Source: Tethya wilhelma
Taxonomy: Eukaryota; Porifera; Demospongiae; Tethyida; Tethyidae
DNA length: 64,000 nucleotides
Direction of reading: 5' to 3'
NCBI GenBank assembly: GCA_964030475.1
Contig: CAXIPT010000006.1
Location: forward strand, 3,629,786-3,693,785
In this document: positions 61,301 through 64,000 of the stretch, piece after piece
Position numbering within the stretch: position 1 is the first letter of the stretch
How the letters are laid out: the number at the start of each line of letters is the position of its first letter
The notes under the pieces: generated by a model
What the model was told of the DNA's origin: nothing
What the model saw: only the letters and a program-made list of their open reading frames with translations
Database searches by the model: none
Translations under genes and position numbers: made by a program

Positions 61301-64000
61301 CTGTTGTCGATGGGTTTTGCTGGTCCCCTTGTCCCATTCCCAACTGTTCGCTGAAACTCATCTTGGTGTTGGCGACCGTTTCGGCGATCGCTAAAAGTCT
61401 CACTTGTTCAAGATCGCTTAAATCAGCTAGCTGAGCGTAGTGAAGGATCGAGGAGAGCTTCTCTGCCATTTCTGGTGTGAATTCGCCCTTTTTCGGGTCC
61501 AGGTCGGAGAAGAGTAACTCCATTTTGTCCTCCTCTTCAAATCCGTAACGAAACTCACCAATATCGGTCAGGGTACCTGTCGCGAACAGCTCGTCATAAT
61601 CATCATCTTCTCTATCTGTTCCATCGGTGCCTTCCTGAGGGCGGATGGCAGTGTCCCGGTTTCTGCCGAATATTCCCATCGTTGATAGCGCTAGGCGGGG
61701 GATACTCTCCACTACAAGTTTTGATTTGATTTTCCTGCTGCGTTTCAAGTAGCCGTCGGCTGTCACTGATAGAAGAGGCATCTTGCGATTCGACATCATA
61801 TTGTCACTTTCGTAGAGTGCTTCCACGCCACCTTCTTCAAAATAGTTACCAGTTGTTGTCTTCTTTTCGGAATAAAGAAGAAGGTACTTCACCAGGTTGA
61901 TCAAGATGGCTTTGACTGCGTGTAGCTTGCTCGAATTCATCAGTTCCATGAGGATCTTCGGATGATACTGAGGTAGAGGGGTGTTCATTGCATGGGCATA
62001 GTCGAGTAGATTTATAAGCACCGAACCGGTTGGTCTGCGATCTTTGATGGTGGCACGACCGTGAAATGGACGGCTGGTGTTCTTTGGAAGAAGCTTCTCG
62101 TCTTTTTCCTTTATGAAAGAGATTTCTTGAAGTTGCTCCTCTTTCACGAAGCAAGAGTAGAGGTGCATCTCACTACCGATGGTCACAATGAGGCTGTTAC
62201 TTCCTGTGTATGTGAGACAACTTATAGGGAACTCCATGGAAACGTGACCACACCTAAACTGTAGAAGACAGGCCCACGAGGCGAGGATGGTGTTCTTGCT
62301 GAGAGTAGCTTGTCCCTGTTTGGGAAGAAAGCTGGTTGTCTGTGTGTGTGTGGTGAACTGGTCTTCATCTTGGGGCAGTGCCATTCCAAAGATGGAGAGG
62401 GTGGAGCCAAAACAGGTTGCTAGGAGATAGGCACCGTTTTCCATCGGTAGCCACTCCATGAGCACGCTCATAGCATCTGAAGCATTGGCTTTGGTTGTCA
62501 TGACACCAGCCAGTGTGCTCAGCATGAGGGTAGCCTCGCACGACCATTTCAGACCTCCGGAAGATTCGCATTCCCAAACTGAGACGACGGAATACCGGTC
62601 CAATGGGTTAGACCCTTTTGTTAGGGAACCTGACGACAATCCAGACGGAGAAGACAAGGAGAATGGCTTTGTTAGTCGGTGTGCCATGGCAAATCGGCCT
62701 GCATAAGCACTTGTAATTGCACATGGAATGAACGACTCTGTCGGGAGAATCTTGATCACGTCCTCTTCACAACAGTCGAGAAACTTTGAACTTGAAGAAG
62801 AGGAGGAAGAACATGAAGATTCGAAAACTTCGTAGAGGCAAAAGCTCAGCACATCTTGGCCCATTTTATCACCGTCACAGGGGAACTGATCTGAAGACAA
62901 AGCAGGTTGAGCTGGGGGCACCGCGGGGGTTCCATCATCTTCGTGCTCTTCAATCGTGAAATGCCAGCACCGAACACTTCCGTCCGAACAGGTAGTGGAA
63001 AAGAGAAAAGGGGAGGAAAGCGTCGGCAATTGGAGCTGAAGCGAGCTGGCAATATCGCAAGTCGGTGAGGTGTGGATGACGTAGGTCCCGCGTGGAAGGG
63101 GTAGCGATGAAGAGTACACTTTTCGGACGGATGCAGCATACGATACGAGCTTCTGAGATCGTAAGGAAGAGGATGAATTTGATTGTGGTTTGGAGGGGCG
63201 CCAATGAGAAACAGGACTGTCTGGTCGGTCGGCTTTGGTACAAATGGTAACCCTCCACATGTGGAGGTACGAGACCGTACGTTTTGACGAGGGACTACTC
63301 ACGGTGCCCGTAGAGAGGGGATCGGACGAGGGGGCTGATCCTCCGATAGTGGTGGACGGGGTGTGGGGCGGGGTTCGATTTTCGATCAAGATGATGACAA
63401 TGTCCTTGTTGAACTTTGAATCGAGGGAGGACTTTTTGATGTCTAGTGAAGTCACGAGCGAGCACATTCGAAACGAAAGCAAACAGACAATCTCCTCAAA
63501 CTTTGAAAGGTCTTTCTCGATGACACTCACGAGGCTGATCCCTTCCTTGCCTATCTGTGAAGTGACGAGGACGTCCTGTTGGTCAGCTGTCTGGGTAGCA
63601 TCTACGAACGCTGCTTCGGTCTTTTGCGAAGAAGAAGAGGAAGAAGAAAAATCACTCTGCATGAAAGAGCTCGGCTGAGGTTTGGTGATTGAGTAGAGAG
63701 AAGCTTGAAAGAGACGGAGTTCGTTTCCTACGTTGGCTACAAAAAGTCCGGAAGAGGGACAGCGGGCGAATGCACCCTCGCCTGACTCTCCTCCAATGGA
63801 AATGGGAGGTACCCACGTAATGTGCCGGAAGGCGTGAGGATCAAGAGCCATCATTCGAGAGAGCTCGTTGAGTTGACTCTTGTGCTCCAGAGGACCGGGA
63901 AGGTCAGCGTTCCAAATGATAATCTCGCTCTTACCTCTACCTGTGTCTTTGTCGACGGCTTCTTCATCCTCTGAGGCAGTCTCCTCGCTGTTTTTCCTCT
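53202..64000 (-). CDS. DMXL: DMX-like protein (rabconnectin-3alpha), C-terminal 2,550 residues (partial)
   Basis: Fifteen exons keep phase: 60942-64000 (runs off the edge), 60678-60775, 57825-60604, 57160-57342, 56252-56450, 55953-56055, 55764-55889, 55398-55531, 55116 (donor at 55112-55113, so 55114)-55294, 54763-54823, 54566-54696, 54243-54409, 54113-54165, 53706-53923 and 53202-53372. Visible parts: WD-type repeats at the N side (SDGSVRCWHF); the Rav1-like core with MDDCGLRYLLALENY and NAGVGWWLRS; the highly conserved AALKNAFALLGKQRFEQAA; then C-terminal WD40 repeats (CHEGGATALGY, then FCGGKKGEVCVFDIRQ) ending in SCGADGTVKC. DMXL1/2 with WDR7 form the metazoan RAVE complex, which assembles V-ATPase on endosomes, lysosomes and synaptic vesicles. 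Long Ser/Thr-rich insertions lie in the two giant exons. The N-terminus is outside the window. Confidence 0.95.
53455..53650. repeat. Inverted-repeat element with CCCAGGCTC ends
   Basis: From GTTCCCAGGCTCCCCCC through GTTCCCAGGCTCTCTCC to GAGAGCCTGGGAAGTAGGCT. A similar fragment at 4733-4826 shares CCCAGGCTTCCCCCTCTCAG. It lies in the last DMXL intron. Confidence 0.6.
54084..54112. repeat. (CA)n microsatellite forming a DMXL splice donor
   Basis: In transcript sense the exon ending at 54113 is followed directly by GTGTGTGTG, so the donor is the repeat itself. Confidence 0.9.
54463..54549. repeat. (CA)n microsatellite
   Basis: About 85 bases of near-perfect CA, between DMXL exons, 16 bases from the exon 54566-54696. 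Confidence 0.95.
55345..55393. repeat. (GA)n microsatellite
   Basis: A pure GA run whose end is 4 bases from the donor of DMXL exon 55398-55531. Confidence 0.95.
56452..56530. repeat. Minisatellite, GAATGGAGAATGTGAGAAT-like unit
   Basis: About four imperfect copies of an 18- to 20-base unit (GAATGNAGAATGNRAGAAT), starting at the acceptor of DMXL exon 56252-56450, so the acceptor tract is purine-poor only in transcript sense. Confidence 0.75.
57447..57688. mobile_element. MITE-like palindromic element, family C
   Basis: Ends ACCGTATAGCTGGAAAATTT and AAATTTTCCGGCTATACGGT are almost perfect inverted repeats. The interior repeats TTTGGCGGATT in both orientations around an ACGTACGTACGT core. It lies in the DMXL intron between exons 57825-60604 and 57160-57342. 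Confidence 0.85.

Overview
The window is nuclear DNA from an animal. It is AT-rich, genes are split into many short exons with consensus GT/AG junctions, and (CA)n, (CT)n and (GT)n microsatellites are very dense. Gene content is metazoan: a ZNF608/609-family protein, CFAP161, tropomyosins, rabconnectin-3alpha (DMXL) and Integrator subunit 14. Compact spacing and divergent family members would fit an early-branching invertebrate such as a demosponge, but the taxon cannot be fixed from the sequence alone. I built the gene models by hand, joining exons by splice signals and checking that reading phase is kept.

Left part (1-24 kb): the 3' end of an ABHD17-type depalmitoylase (+), INTS14 (+), CFAP161 (-), an unrecognised coiled-coil gene (+) that shares a 119-bp head-to-head promoter with CFAP161, two tandem tropomyosin genes (-), one about half the usual length, and TRIP4/ASC-1 (+), which is head-to-head with the second tropomyosin. 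Right part (24-64 kb): CHAF1A (-), tail-to-tail with TRIP4 and head-to-head with a 19-kb ZNF608/609 homologue (+); then a single-exon NDUFA8-like gene (+), and the C-terminal 2,550 residues of a DMXL1/2 homologue (-) that runs off the right edge.

The genes do not form one pathway. They are housekeeping functions packed in head-to-head and tail-to-tail pairs: RNA 3'-end processing, cilia, actin filaments, transcription coactivation, replication-coupled chromatin assembly, complex I and V-ATPase regulation. Regulation is visible in places: an RFX-type X-box between CFAP161 and the coiled-coil gene, and E2F and NRF1 palindromes at the CHAF1A start.

The most notable structures are a 1.4-kb tandem duplication in CHAF1A that doubles an exon whose double use would stop translation, a half-length tropomyosin, CA repeats abutting many splice sites, a ZNF608/609 relative with no zinc finger, and three families of palindromic MITE-like elements. 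Five single-N positions between 8 and 22 kb sit at repeats and suggest imperfect assembly joins, so some duplications may be unmerged alleles.
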